From an uncultured Lysobacterales bacterium (GTDB lineage: Bacteria; Pseudomonadota; Gammaproteobacteria; Xanthomonadales; Xanthomonadaceae): a stretch of DNA of 58,743 bases. The position numbers and the translations under genes are program-made. Under the pieces are notes generated by a model. The model made no database searches, was not told the DNA's origin, and saw nothing but the letters and a program-made list of their open reading frames with translations. Positions 20,464-28,606 of this stretch are shown here, one piece after another (position 1 is the stretch's first letter; every line of letters begins with the position of its first letter). Location of the stretch: contig CAMPJI010000006.1 in the NCBI GenBank assembly GCA_946886865.1, positions 1 to 58,743 on the forward strand, in the 5' to 3' direction.

Positions 20464-22008
20464 TCAGGCCGCCGGGATGTAGTCCAGCGGCGCGCCCGGC
20501 CCGATCGGCCAGCCCATCGCCATCCAGATCGCGAACAGCACCGTCCAGCCGGCCAGGAACACCATGGAATACGGCAGCATCACCGCAATCACGGTGCCGA
20601 TGCCGGCCTTGGGTTCGTAGCGTTGCAGGAAGGCGATGATCAGCGCGAAGTAGCTCATCATCGGCGAGATGATGTTGGTGACCGAGTCGCCGATGCGGTA
20701 GCCGATCTGCGTCAGCTCCGGCGAGTAGCCCAGCAGCATGAACATCGGGATGAACACCGGCGCCATCAGCGCCCACTTGGCCGAGGCCGAGCCCATGAAC
20801 AGGTTGGCCGTGGCCGTCAGCACGATGAACCCGGCGAACAGCACGATGCCCGGCAGCTGCAGCTGCGTCAGCAGGCCCGCGCCGTTGACGGCGAAGATCA
20901 GGCCCAGCTGGGTCCAGTTGAAGAACGCGACAAACTGGGCGGCGAAGAACGTCAGCACCAGGTAGATGCCGAGCGTGCTCATGCTCTGGCCCATGCCCTT
21001 GATCACGTCCTCGTCGCTCTTGATGGTGCCCGCGCCGATGCCGTAGGCGACGCCCGCGACCACGCCGTAGACGAAGATCAGCGCGACGATGCCGCGCAGG
21101 AACGGCGAGTTCAGCAGGTCGCCGGTCTCCGGGTCGCGCAGGACGCCGTCGGCGGGCACCGTTCCCCACAGCAGCAGCCCCGTGACGGCTGCGGTGGCGA
21201 CCAGCGCGAACAGCAGGCCGCGCTTCTCGGCCGCGCTCATCGGCTCGATCGCATCCTCTTCGCCGTCGGCCTTGGGGGTGTCGGGGAAGCGCCGCGCGAC
21301 GAACCGCTCGGTCACCCACCAGCCCAGCCCGGTGACCAGGAACGTCGACACGATCATGAAGTACCAGTTGGCCGCCGGGCTGACGGTGTAGGCCGGGTCG
21401 ATGATGCGCGCAGCCTCCTGCGACAGGCCGGCCAGCAGCGGGTCGATGGTGCCCAGCAGCAGGTTGGCCGAGTAGCCCCCCGACACACCGGCGAACGCCG
21501 CGGCCATGCCGAGGATCGGATGCCGGTTGGCCGCCAGGAACACCAGCCCGGCCAGCGGCACCAGCAGCACGTAGCCGATTTCGCTGGCCATGTTGGACAT
21601 CACGCCGGCGAACACCATCACCGGGGTCAGCAGGAACCGCGGCGCGGCCAGCACCAGCTGCCGCAGCGCGGCGCCGATCAGGCCCGAGTGCTCGGCCACG
21701 CCGATGCCGATCAGCGACACCAGCACCGTGCCCAGCGGCGCAAAGCTGGTGAAGTTGGTGACCAGTCCGGTGAGGATCCGGTGCAGGCCTTCGACACTCA
21801 CCAGGTTGACCGGCGTGATCAGCTCGCCCGTGGTCGGGTGCTGCACCGCCATGTCGAACTGCGAGGCGACCCACGACAGCAGCACCACCACCACCGCCAG
21901 GATGGCGAACAGGGTCGCCGGGTGCGGCAACGCGTTGCCACCGGCCTCCACCACGTTGAGGAAACGGTCGATGGCGGAGCGCTTGGCCGGCTTGGCGGCG
22001 TCGGTCAT
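20464..22008 (-). CDS. AbgT-family transporter
   Basis: A 514-residue integral membrane protein of the AbgT family, whose members import p-aminobenzoyl-glutamate (AbgT) or act as proton-driven efflux pumps for sulfonamides (MtrF type). Family markers: [20 protein letters not shown] at the N-terminus, [59 protein letters not shown] and the C-terminal [20 protein letters not shown]. The ATG at 22008 is close to the first helix. Import and efflux cannot be told apart from sequence alone; no abgA/abgB peptidase genes adjoin, which slightly favours a different role from folate-catabolite import. Confidence 0.9.
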   Translation of the reverse strand: MTDAAKPAKRSAIDRFLNVVEAGGNALPHPATLFAILAVVVVLLSWVASQFDMAVQHPTTGELITPVNLVSVEGLHRILTGLVTNFTSFAPLGTVLVSLIGIGVAEHSGLIGAALRQLVLAAPRFLLTPVMVFAGVMSNMASEIGYVLLVPLAGLVFLAANRHPILGMAAAFAGVSGGYSANLLLGTIDPLLAGLSQEAARIIDPAYTVSPAANWYFMIVSTFLVTGLGWWVTERFVARRFPDTPKADGEEDAIEPMSAAEKRGLLFALVATAAVTGLLLWGTVPADGVLRDPETGDLLNSPFLRGIVALIFVYGVVAGVAYGIGAGTIKSDEDVIKGMGQSMSTLGIYLVLTFFAAQFVAFFNWTQLGLIFAVNGAGLLTQLQLPGIVLFAGFIVLTATANLFMGSASAKWALMAPVFIPMFMLLGYSPELTQIGYRIGDSVTNIISPMMSYFALIIAFLQRYEPKAGIGTVIAVMLPYSMVFLAGWTVLFAIWMAMGWPIGPGAPLDYIPAA

Positions 22009-22094
22009 GGGCGTGGTCCCGGTGCAAAAAAAGCAGCCCGGACTATACCCGAGCACATGGGCCGGCCCTGCCGCCGCAAAGGCCGCGCGCCACG

Positions 22095-22100
22095 TACCAT
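22095..22100 (+). promoter_or_regulatory. Putative -10 element, leaderless S4 transcript
   Basis: TACCAT ends 7 bases before the ATG at 22108 and there is no Shine-Dalgarno sequence. An alternative ATG at 22099 falls inside the hexamer, which favours 22108 as the start of a leaderless message. Confidence 0.4.
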
Positions 22101-22107
22101 GCGCGCC

Positions 22108-22329
22108 ATGCAGACGATCCATTTCGAGCTGGACCGGGACTTCGTGGAACTCAACCAGCTGCTCAAGCTGGCCGGGCTGTGCGACAGCGGCGGCGCGGGC
22201 AAGCAACTGGTGGCCACGGGCGCGGTGCGCGTGGACGGCAAGGTGGAGCTGCGCAAGACCGCCAAGTTGCGCGCGGGACAGGTGGTGACGCTCGAGGGCG
22301 TCGAAATCCGGATCGTGGGTGTGCACTAG
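22108..22329 (+). CDS. RNA-binding S4 domain protein (YbcJ-like)
   Basis: A 73-residue protein that is almost entirely one S4 RNA-binding domain: [40 protein letters not shown] and [17 protein letters not shown]. It matches the YbcJ-like family, thought to bind structured RNA, perhaps ribosomal; function unproven. Divergent from the AbgT gene. Confidence 0.87.
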   Translation: MQTIHFELDRDFVELNQLLKLAGLCDSGGAGKQLVATGAVRVDGKVELRKTAKLRAGQVVTLEGVEIRIVGVH

Positions 22330-22540
22330 CAGCGCCTGGAGGCGCCGAACCGCCGCGTCCAGTGCCAGCCGCGTCAGGTCGCCGGCCGGCCACACCACTG
22401 TCGCCGTTGCTGCCGCTGCCGATCCGACCCTATCGGGCGCAAGGCCGACGGCCTTACCGGGCATTCCCATCCGTACGTGGCGTCTGCGACGTGCGGCCAC
22501 GCCCGGCTATCATCCCGGCATCTGCCGCCGAGGGCCGCCC

Positions 22541-22963
22541 ATGTCGATCCAGTCCAAAGCCCGCCGCGATGCGCGCAAGCGCCGTCTTGCCAAGGCCCGC
22601 CATGCCGCCGCGGATCGCCCCGCCGAGTCGATCGAGGCCCATGCCGAATTGCGTGATGCCGCCGGCAACCTGCTGGGTGGGATCGTCCGGCGCGATGGCG
22701 AATGGACCCTCGGGCTGGGCGGGCGCATCGTCGGTGGAAGCGAAAGCGCCGCGCGGGTGCTGGCGATGCTCAAGCGCGCGGCGGTGATGCACGAAGCCGA
22801 AGGCACCCAGATCCGCCTGCGCTGCTCGCCCAGCCTGGACCAGGCCGCCGCCGCGGAAGTGGCCGCCCAGGGGCTGTCGTTCGAGCAGTTCGAGAAGCAA
22901 CTGGCGTCGGACCTGTCGGGCCTCTCGCTCGACGCCCCGGAGACGCCCCCCGTCCGGCACTGA
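22541..22963 (+). CDS. Conserved hypothetical protein, basic N-terminus
   Basis: A 140-residue soluble protein I cannot assign to a named family. The N-terminus is very basic (SIQSKARRDARKRRLAKARH), followed by a compact domain with AELRDAAGNLLGGIVRRDGEW and a helical C-terminal part. The basic start suggests nucleic-acid or ribosome contact, but this is inference. A TATCAT -10-like sequence lies near 22507. The 211 bases upstream (22330-22540) hold nothing else I can recognise. Fourteen bases separate it from the cupin gene downstream. Confidence 0.65.
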   Translation: MSIQSKARRDARKRRLAKARHAAADRPAESIEAHAELRDAAGNLLGGIVRRDGEWTLGLGGRIVGGSESAARVLAMLKRAAVMHEAEGTQIRLRCSPSLDQAAAAEVAAQGLSFEQFEKQLASDLSGLSLDAPETPPVRH

Positions 22964-22976
22964 TGTCACCCACCGC

Positions 22977-23417
22977 ATGGGAACGAAGACCATGGCACCC
23001 GAAGCATCGGCCGCGCGCAGGCCCATCCACCTCGGCCCGGGAGATGGCAGGCCCTACGCCATGGGCCGCATGCGGGCGCTGTTCAAGGCCGATGGGGCGG
23101 AGACCGCAGGGGCCTATTCGATTTCCGAGTGGTGGCTGGAGCCGCACACCACCGGACCCGGCGCGCATACGCATCCGGACGACGACGTGTTCTACGTGCT
23201 TGAAGGCACGATGAGCTTCCTCATCGGCGACCGCTGGGTGGATGCGCCCCAGGGGTCATTCGTGCTGGCGCCGGGCGGCACCCTCCACGACTTCGAAAAC
23301 CGCGGCGACACGCGCGCGGGCGTGCTCAACGTCTCGGCTCCCGGCAATTTCGAAGCCCACATGCCGCAGATCGTCGACTGGTTCCAGCGCCACCCACCGG
23401 GCGACACCGTACGCTGA
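22977..23417 (+). CDS. Cupin-domain protein
   Basis: A 146-residue single-domain cupin with intact metal-binding motifs: PGAHTHPDDDVFYVLEGTMS (two His and Glu-position residue) and GSFVLAPGGTLHDFENRG (His). It resembles quercetin-dioxygenase-like small cupins. Substrate unknown. The ATG at 22977 is given; an ATG at 22992 is equally possible. Likely in one transcript with the preceding basic protein. Confidence 0.8.
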   Translation: MGTKTMAPEASAARRPIHLGPGDGRPYAMGRMRALFKADGAETAGAYSISEWWLEPHTTGPGAHTHPDDDVFYVLEGTMSFLIGDRWVDAPQGSFVLAPGGTLHDFENRGDTRAGVLNVSAPGNFEAHMPQIVDWFQRHPPGDTVR

Positions 23418-23444
23418 TCCGCCTGTGCCGCTAAGGCGCAGGCC

Positions 23445-24221
23445 TCAATCGGCGGGGAACACCGGCTCCACCAGCGCATCCAGCTGCGGCCGCGCGAACA
23501 GGTAGCCCTGGAACAGGTCGATGCCGAGTTCGCGCAGCCGGTCGTATTCGGCCGGCGTTTCCACCCCTTCGGCCACCACCCGGCACCCCAGCGCGCGGCA
23601 GGTCGACACCATGCCGGCCACGATGGTCGCGCGCGCGGCATGCGCGTCGATGCCGCGCACCAGGCCCATGTCCAGCTTGACCACGTCGGGCTGGAACTCG
23701 GCCAGCAGGGCCAGCCCGGCGTAGCCGGCGCCGAAGTCGTCGATGGCGGTGACGAACCCGCGCTGCGCGTAGTCGCGCAGGATGCCCAGCGCGTGGGCCG
23801 GGTCCTGGATCTTCTGCGACTCGGCGAGTTCGAACATCAACCTGTCCACCGGGAACCCGACCTTCGCGGCGGCGGCCAGCGTGAGCCGGATGCATGCGGC
23901 CGGCTCGTAGACGGCGTTGGGCAGGAAGTTGATCGAGAGTCGGGTGCCCATGCCCAGCCGCTGGGCCGTGTCGATGGCGAGCACGCGGCAGGTCTGGTCG
24001 AAGGTATAGAGCTGGTCGGCGACGACGCGGTCCAGCACCCAGCCGGCCGGCTCGCCGCCGGGGCCGCGCACCAGCGCCTCGTAGGCGAACACCGACTGGT
24101 CGCGCACATCGACGATGGGCTGGAACGCCATCTGCAACGGGATGCCGAGCGGCTGCGCGTCGCGGCAGCGGATGCAGCCGGTGGCGGAGGGTACGTCCTC
24201 GAAGAAGTGCTCCAGGAACAC
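23445..24221 (-). CDS. Stand-alone EAL domain c-di-GMP phosphodiesterase
   Basis: A 258-residue EAL protein predicted to hydrolyse cyclic di-GMP to pGpG. The catalytic set appears complete: YEALVRG (metal-binding Glu, residue 48), SINFLP (Asn), FELAES (Glu), IDDFGAGYAGL (Asp-Asp), VVKLD (Lys) and VAEGVET (Glu). The sequence around MAFQPIVDVRDQSVFAYEAL and the FDQTCRV segment resemble the EAL domain of BLUF-EAL proteins, but no BLUF or other sensor is attached; the short N-terminus has two Cys (GCIRCRDAQPLG) that might be a redox or metal site. GTG start. It would lower c-di-GMP, which in xanthomonads promotes motility and reduces biofilm. Confidence 0.88.
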   Translation of the reverse strand: MFLEHFFEDVPSATGCIRCRDAQPLGIPLQMAFQPIVDVRDQSVFAYEALVRGPGGEPAGWVLDRVVADQLYTFDQTCRVLAIDTAQRLGMGTRLSINFLPNAVYEPAACIRLTLAAAAKVGFPVDRLMFELAESQKIQDPAHALGILRDYAQRGFVTAIDDFGAGYAGLALLAEFQPDVVKLDMGLVRGIDAHAARATIVAGMVSTCRALGCRVVAEGVETPAEYDRLRELGIDLFQGYLFARPQLDALVEPVFPAD

Positions 24222-24303
24222 GTGGCGTCCTCAGGAAGGGATACCGGAGTATCGGCAGCGGCGCGGGATTCTGGATGTGCCGGATCGGGCGCGACGCGCC
24301 GGT

Positions 24304-24471
24304 CTATTCCGCAGCGTCGGGCTCGGCGTCGCGCTGCTCGCCGCCGTGCAAAGGCTTGAACTCGCCTTCCTTCTTCTTGGTGTTGCGGTCGCCCGAACTG
24401 TGGCCGTACTCGCGTGGCTCGCGATCGGCCTGGCGCTCGGCGCCTGTGCGGTCATAGTGGTCAGGGCCCAT
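24304..24471 (-). CDS. Small hydrophilic protein, 55 residues
   Basis: A short gene that is easy to overlook. From ATG at 24471 the frame gives a 55-residue, highly charged protein starting MGPDHYDRTGAERQADREPR, with a central SSGDRNTKKKEGEFKPLHGG and an acidic tail. CCGGAGCG lies about 8 bases ahead as a ribosome-binding site. The composition (rich in Asp, Glu, Arg, Lys, Gly; no hydrophobic core) is that of an intrinsically disordered stress-type protein rather than random translation, which in this genome is usually Ala/Arg/Pro-rich. It sits between the ClpP-like lipoprotein gene and the EAL gene on the same strand. Family unknown. Confidence 0.6.
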   Translation of the reverse strand: MGPDHYDRTGAERQADREPREYGHSSGDRNTKKKEGEFKPLHGGEQRDAEPDAAE

Positions 24472-24557
24472 CAGTGCGCTCCGGTGGTGGACTGCGGCGC
24501 AGCGTCACCCCGCGGGCATCAAGACGACGTCAGTGCGTCGCCGGCGGCCCCCGTCGC

Positions 24558-25640
24558 TCAGTTGTACTCGGCCAGCGGGCTCTCGGCCGGGCACGTCTCG
24601 TCGGGGAAGCCGAACCGCTGGCGCAGGGCCAGGCCGCACGCGTTCATGTCCTCGACCTGCTCGGCCAGCGCGGTGCACTCGTTGTCGAAGGCGCGGAAGA
24701 AGCGGTCGCGGCGCTGCACGAACGACTCGCCGCACTTGCGCCCCAGGCGGATGCGGTCGAGGTCGTCCTCCACCGCGTTGGGACCGGTCAGCCCGAACAG
24801 CGCCAACTCGTCGTCGGTGAGCAGGCGCAGGCTCCGGTTGGGCACCGTCATCATCAGGTCGGCCACGGTGACCGCGGCGCCGTTGCGCTCCAGGTACGAC
24901 TCGGTCAGCGCATGCACTTCGCGCAGTTCGCGGTTGAGCTCGGCGCGCGATGTGGCCTCCGAATCGATGCGGATCATGCGGTGGATGCCGACGTCGCCGG
25001 CGATCATGCGCATGTCGCCGCCGGCCAGCACCAGCACGCAGGCGCTGTGGCAGACCGCGCCCTCACGCACCCAGATGGTCCAGTCCGCCTCCGCCATGCG
25101 GTCGCCCGCGCGGATGCCGTCCTCGATCATGCCGCCGGCCGAGTCGATGTCGAGGATGCGCGTTTCGACGCCCTGGGTGGTCGCCACTTCCGACACCCGC
25201 TCCATCAGCGCGGTGAACTCGGCGTTGATCTTGCCGCTGTAGCGCAACCGCAGGCGGCCTTCGTCGCGGCATTCGGCGACGCCGTGCCAGACCGCGGTGA
25301 AGCCGAGGTTCTCCAGCGGCGTGCCGTCGCCCTCGGTGGCGTAGTCGGGGTCGCAGCCGATCCAGGCGCGACCGTCGGTGAGGTCCATCGGACGCCAGTC
25401 GATCTCACGCTCGGCGCGCTCGGTCGGCGGCGTGATGTCCTCGGCGCGCGGTGCACGATCCACCAGCGCGCCGCTCTCGCCGGCGTTGGCGACCGTGCGT
25501 GCCGGGTTGTCATCGGCCTGCGGACCGCGCTGACAGCCGCCCAACGCCACCGCGAGGACGGCGGCGGCGAACAGGGGCGGCAGGGAGCGGACGGACAGGC
25601 GCAACGGCGACCTCGGGGTTTCGGAAACGGACGGCCGCAT
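24558..25640 (-). CDS. Lipoprotein with ClpP-like serine protease fold
   Basis: A 360-residue envelope protein. The signal RSLPPLFAAAVLAVALGGC places a lipobox Cys at residue 36. The second half has features of the ClpP/crotonase fold: ILDIDSAGGMIEDGIRAGDR (the glycine-rich oxyanion strand), GAVCHSACVLVLAGGD with the candidate nucleophile Ser in the C-H-S-A-C context, and GDVGIHRM with the candidate His. This matches the periplasmic ClpP-like (SDH/TSP-like) proteins found in proteobacteria. Several Cys pairs may form disulfides. The start at 25640 (MRPSVSE) is preferred over 25655. Protease activity is inferred from residue pattern only. Confidence 0.75.
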   Translation of the reverse strand: MRPSVSETPRSPLRLSVRSLPPLFAAAVLAVALGGCQRGPQADDNPARTVANAGESGALVDRAPRAEDITPPTERAEREIDWRPMDLTDGRAWIGCDPDYATEGDGTPLENLGFTAVWHGVAECRDEGRLRLRYSGKINAEFTALMERVSEVATTQGVETRILDIDSAGGMIEDGIRAGDRMAEADWTIWVREGAVCHSACVLVLAGGDMRMIAGDVGIHRMIRIDSEATSRAELNRELREVHALTESYLERNGAAVTVADLMMTVPNRSLRLLTDDELALFGLTGPNAVEDDLDRIRLGRKCGESFVQRRDRFFRAFDNECTALAEQVEDMNACGLALRQRFGFPDETCPAESPLAEYN

Positions 25641-25730
25641 GCGCGGCCAACCCATGCAAGTCTAGTGGCCGGCCGCCAGCAGCAACGTAATGCGCGATGA
25701 ATATTTCGCGCGTTGGCAGCCCCCGCAACG

Positions 25731-26834
25731 TCAGTGCGCGAATGCCACCGCATGAACAGGTGGCAGGCGCGCGCCCAGCATCCGCCAGCGGTCGCCCTGG
25801 TCGTCGCTGGTCCAGACGCCGCCCGTGGTCGAGCCGAAGACCAGCCGCTCGCCGGCGTCGTCGACCGCCAACGCGTGCCGGTAGACCAGGTCGTAGGCGT
25901 CCTCCAGGGGCAGCCCCTCGCGCAGCACCTGGAAACTGGCGCCGCCATCGCGCGTGCGCGCGACCACCAGCCGCGCATCCACCGGATAGCGGCGCTCGTC
26001 CTTCACGGCGGGCACGAACCACGCCGTGCGCGGGTCGCGCGGGTGCACTGCCACGGCAAACCCGAACACGGAGGGCGGCACGTCCTCGATCTCCTGCCAG
26101 TCGCCGCCCCCCGCCTCGCTGTGGAAGACGCCGTTGTGGTGCTGCACCCAGAAATGGTCGGGCGACCCGGCGCACTGCACCATCCGGTGCGGGTCCTGGA
26201 TGGCGGGGTCATGGGCGCGTTCGGGCGGCATGTAGGCGGCGCGCATGCCGTCGGCCGTCTGCCGCCACGTGGCACCGTCGTCGTCACTGCGCCACACGCC
26301 GCCGCAGGAGATCGCGACGCGGATGCAGCGCGCGTCGCGCGGGTCGACACAGATGGAGTGGATACCGGGCCAGTCGTAGCCGCCGCCGAACCAGTCCGAC
26401 CGTCCCGGCACGTCCCACAAGCCGCGCACCAGGTGCCAGGAGTCGCCGCGGTCGTCGGAGCGGAACAGCCCGCCGGGAATCGTGCCGGCCCACAGCCGGC
26501 CCGGCTGGTCGGCAGCACCGGCGGCCAACGACCAGATGAGCTTCAGCGCCGCCGGCTGCGCGGGCTTGCCGTCGCCGGTACCCACTATGTCGTTCGCACC
26601 GTAGGCGGGCACGGCGCACTCGACCCATGTGGCGCCGGCGTCGTCGGAGCGGTGCAGCTTGTTGCCGAAGTGGCCCAGGTCGAGCGCGGCATACCACGCC
26701 CCGTCGCGGGGGTCGGCCATCGCCAGCGCCACGTTGTCGCCCAGGAAATGCGTGGCGCCGACGGCCCATGCGCCATCGCCGTGGTGCAGCTCGAACAGCC
26801 CCTTGCGGGTCGATACCAGGATCCGAGCCGCCAT
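25731..26834 (-). CDS. BNR-repeat beta-propeller protein (sialidase/glycosyl hydrolase-like)
   Basis: A 367-residue cytoplasmic protein built of BNR/Asp-box repeats: LHRSDDAGATWVE, LFRSDDRGDSWHLV, VWRSDDDGATWRQ, VFHSEAGGGDWQE, VVARTRDGGASFQVL and VWTSDDQGDRWRML. These form a six- or seven-bladed propeller. The sialidase Arg triad is not evident, so hydrolase activity is doubtful. The ATG follows the stop of the upstream MoaD-like gene by one base (TGACATG), so the pair is translationally coupled. I believe this pairing recurs in other bacteria, but that needs a search. Confidence 0.82.
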   Translation of the reverse strand: MAARILVSTRKGLFELHHGDGAWAVGATHFLGDNVALAMADPRDGAWYAALDLGHFGNKLHRSDDAGATWVECAVPAYGANDIVGTGDGKPAQPAALKLIWSLAAGAADQPGRLWAGTIPGGLFRSDDRGDSWHLVRGLWDVPGRSDWFGGGYDWPGIHSICVDPRDARCIRVAISCGGVWRSDDDGATWRQTADGMRAAYMPPERAHDPAIQDPHRMVQCAGSPDHFWVQHHNGVFHSEAGGGDWQEIEDVPPSVFGFAVAVHPRDPRTAWFVPAVKDERRYPVDARLVVARTRDGGASFQVLREGLPLEDAYDLVYRHALAVDDAGERLVFGSTTGGVWTSDDQGDRWRMLGARLPPVHAVAFAH

Positions 26835-26835
26835 G

Positions 26836-27123
26836 TCAGCCTCCCGACAGTGCCTGCATCACGTAGACCTCGCTGCCCGGCGCCACGGCCTGGTCGAGCG
26901 TGCGCTTGTCGCCGATGGCCTGGCCGTCGACGAATACCGCGACGTGGTGGCGCACCGCGCCGTGCTCGTCGAGCACGTAGCCACGCAACGCGGCGTGGCG
27001 GGCAAACAGGTCATCGAGCACCGCACCGACGGTCGCGCCGGACACGTCCAGCGCCACCTCGCCCGCGCCCGGGGCGTCAGTCAGCCAGCGCGCGAGCGCC
27101 GATGCGAGCACCACCCTCGGCAT
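26836..27123 (-). CDS. MoaD/ThiS-family ubiquitin-like protein
   Basis: A 95-residue beta-grasp protein. MPRVVLASALARWL opens the first strand, DVSGATVGAVLDDLFARHAALRGYV is the helix with the ThiS/MoaD turn, HHVAVFVDGQAIGDKRTLDQ follows, and the chain ends EVYVMQALSGG, the C-terminal Gly-Gly needed for adenylation and thiocarboxylate formation. Sulfur carrier in molybdopterin or thiamine synthesis, or a protein modifier, are the known roles of the family; no moa or thi gene is near, and it is coupled to a beta-propeller protein instead. AGGGGGGTG lies just ahead of the ATG. Role open. Confidence 0.85.
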   Translation of the reverse strand: MPRVVLASALARWLTDAPGAGEVALDVSGATVGAVLDDLFARHAALRGYVLDEHGAVRHHVAVFVDGQAIGDKRTLDQAVAPGSEVYVMQALSGG

Positions 27124-27215
27124 CACCACCCCCCTGCGGATGCGGACCGGGGGAGCATACGCCCCGCGTCCCAGTCGGCTGCCTGCCCGACGCATCGCGG
27201 CGAGCGCCAAAAGCG

Positions 27216-28031
27216 TCAGGCGGGGCGTTCGATGCGCCGATAGGCCGCCTTGGCGACCTGGTGCACGCCGTAGGCGACCAGGCCCAGGCCGACCAGCGCA
27301 AGCACGGTGCCGCCGCCGAGCATCTGCAGCACCTCGCCCGTGTCGGCGGTCTCCTGGGCCGAGTACAGGCGCCCGGCGCGGAAGGTGAACCAGCCGACCG
27401 GAAGCAGCACCAGGCCCCGTGCCGCCGTGCCGATCCGGCCGACCAGGGTGATACCACGGTAGGTCGACGCGCCGCCCGCGCCCATGCGCTTGTTGACGTC
27501 GCCCTTCGCCGCCTTCACCAGCTGGTGAAGGCCGTAGCCGATCACGCCGAGGCCCGCGGCCATCACCAGCCACGTGCCGAACGGCTGCTCGAGCAGACGG
27601 CCGACCCAGACCTCCTGCCCGTCGCCGCCGCCACCGCCCTCGCCCCGCGCCAGCTGCCAGGCGGTCACCGCCAGCGAGAAATAGATCACGCCGCTCAGGG
27701 CGTAGAACAGCCGCATCGCGACGCGCTTGGCGCCGGTGTCGCGGTGCTCGGGGTCCAACAGCGCCTGCACGCCGCGCCAGACGACGTGACCCAGCAGGCC
27801 GAGCGCGATCGCCATCAGCATCCAGCGGCCGCCCTGCTCGTCCGTCAGCGAGGCCAAGGCCTCGCTGGTGCCCTGGGCGCCGCCCGACGCCAGCCCGGCC
27901 TTGACCGCGATCCAGCCCACCAGGCCGTACACCACGCCCTTGGCGGCGTAGCCCATGCGCGCCACCGGGGGCACCCAGCTGGCGACCTGGTGGAGGGTGG
28001 CGCGGCTGCTGCCGCCGAGTGAGGTGTTCAT
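27216..28031 (-). CDS. DUF1206 membrane protein
   Basis: A 271-residue protein with six predicted helices in three similar two-helix units, the mark of DUF1206. Each unit ends in a related motif: RMGYAAKGVVYGLVGWIAVK, RLFYALSGVIYFSLAVTAW and RIGTAARGLVLLPVGWFTF open the units and VWRGVQAL, LHQLVKAAKGD and VHQVAKAAYRRI close them. Function unknown. The start at 28031 (MNTSLGG) is clear. The 202 bases between it and the divergent small basic protein gene show no distinct feature. Confidence 0.85.
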   Translation of the reverse strand: MNTSLGGSSRATLHQVASWVPPVARMGYAAKGVVYGLVGWIAVKAGLASGGAQGTSEALASLTDEQGGRWMLMAIALGLLGHVVWRGVQALLDPEHRDTGAKRVAMRLFYALSGVIYFSLAVTAWQLARGEGGGGGDGQEVWVGRLLEQPFGTWLVMAAGLGVIGYGLHQLVKAAKGDVNKRMGAGGASTYRGITLVGRIGTAARGLVLLPVGWFTFRAGRLYSAQETADTGEVLQMLGGGTVLALVGLGLVAYGVHQVAKAAYRRIERPA

Positions 28032-28233
28032 GCAGGGGCTCCGTAACTGGCGTGGAAGCGCGACGTTGTCGCCCAACCCCTGTCCCGCTGGTGTGAACCC
28101 GGCCGCGCAGGCCACGCCTCGCGTATACAGGCCGGCCACCCGCCCACCGTCGAATGGGCGCATAGTGGGGGACGGCATCGCCGCCAAGCGCACCCGGCCC
28201 GGGCGCGCACCGCCGATGCGACGAGGATTGCGA

Positions 28234-28473
28234 ATGGCCACTTCAAAGAGCCGCACCCCGCGGCGCGACACGCCGCGCAACGCGACCGCCGGGTCCACCC
28301 ACCCCAAGCGCAGCGAGAGCGAGCGTATTGCCGACCACATCGCGGACTTCGAACGCGGCGGCGGCCGGATCGAAAAACTCGGCACCACGCGCGTGCTGCA
28401 GAAGGTGGACGTGCCCGCGCCGTCCGATGCCGACAAGCCGGCCGTGGACGCCCCCCGCAAACGCAAGCGCTGA
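28234..28473 (+). CDS. Small basic protein of unknown function
   Basis: A 79-residue, very basic and probably disordered protein: MATSKSRTPRRDTPRNATAG, a short helix ERIADHIADFERGGGRIEKL, and a C-terminal RKRKR. The helix and the GGGRIEKLGTT segment are conserved-looking among hypothetical proteins of xanthomonads as far as I recall. AGGA lies 7 bases ahead of the ATG at 28234. It may be a nucleic-acid-associated protein; unproven. Confidence 0.6.
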   Translation: MATSKSRTPRRDTPRNATAGSTHPKRSESERIADHIADFERGGGRIEKLGTTRVLQKVDVPAPSDADKPAVDAPRKRKR

Positions 28474-28606
28474 CCGTCCACGCGGGCGCCGCTTCCGCGC
28501 GGCTCCGCCAAAGGAGCTGGCCCTGTTCTTGCTAGCGGCTCGGACGCTTGCACGCCCGGCATACCGGGCGTAGAAGCAGGCCTGCAGGGGGAGCCTGGAG
28601 GCCGTC

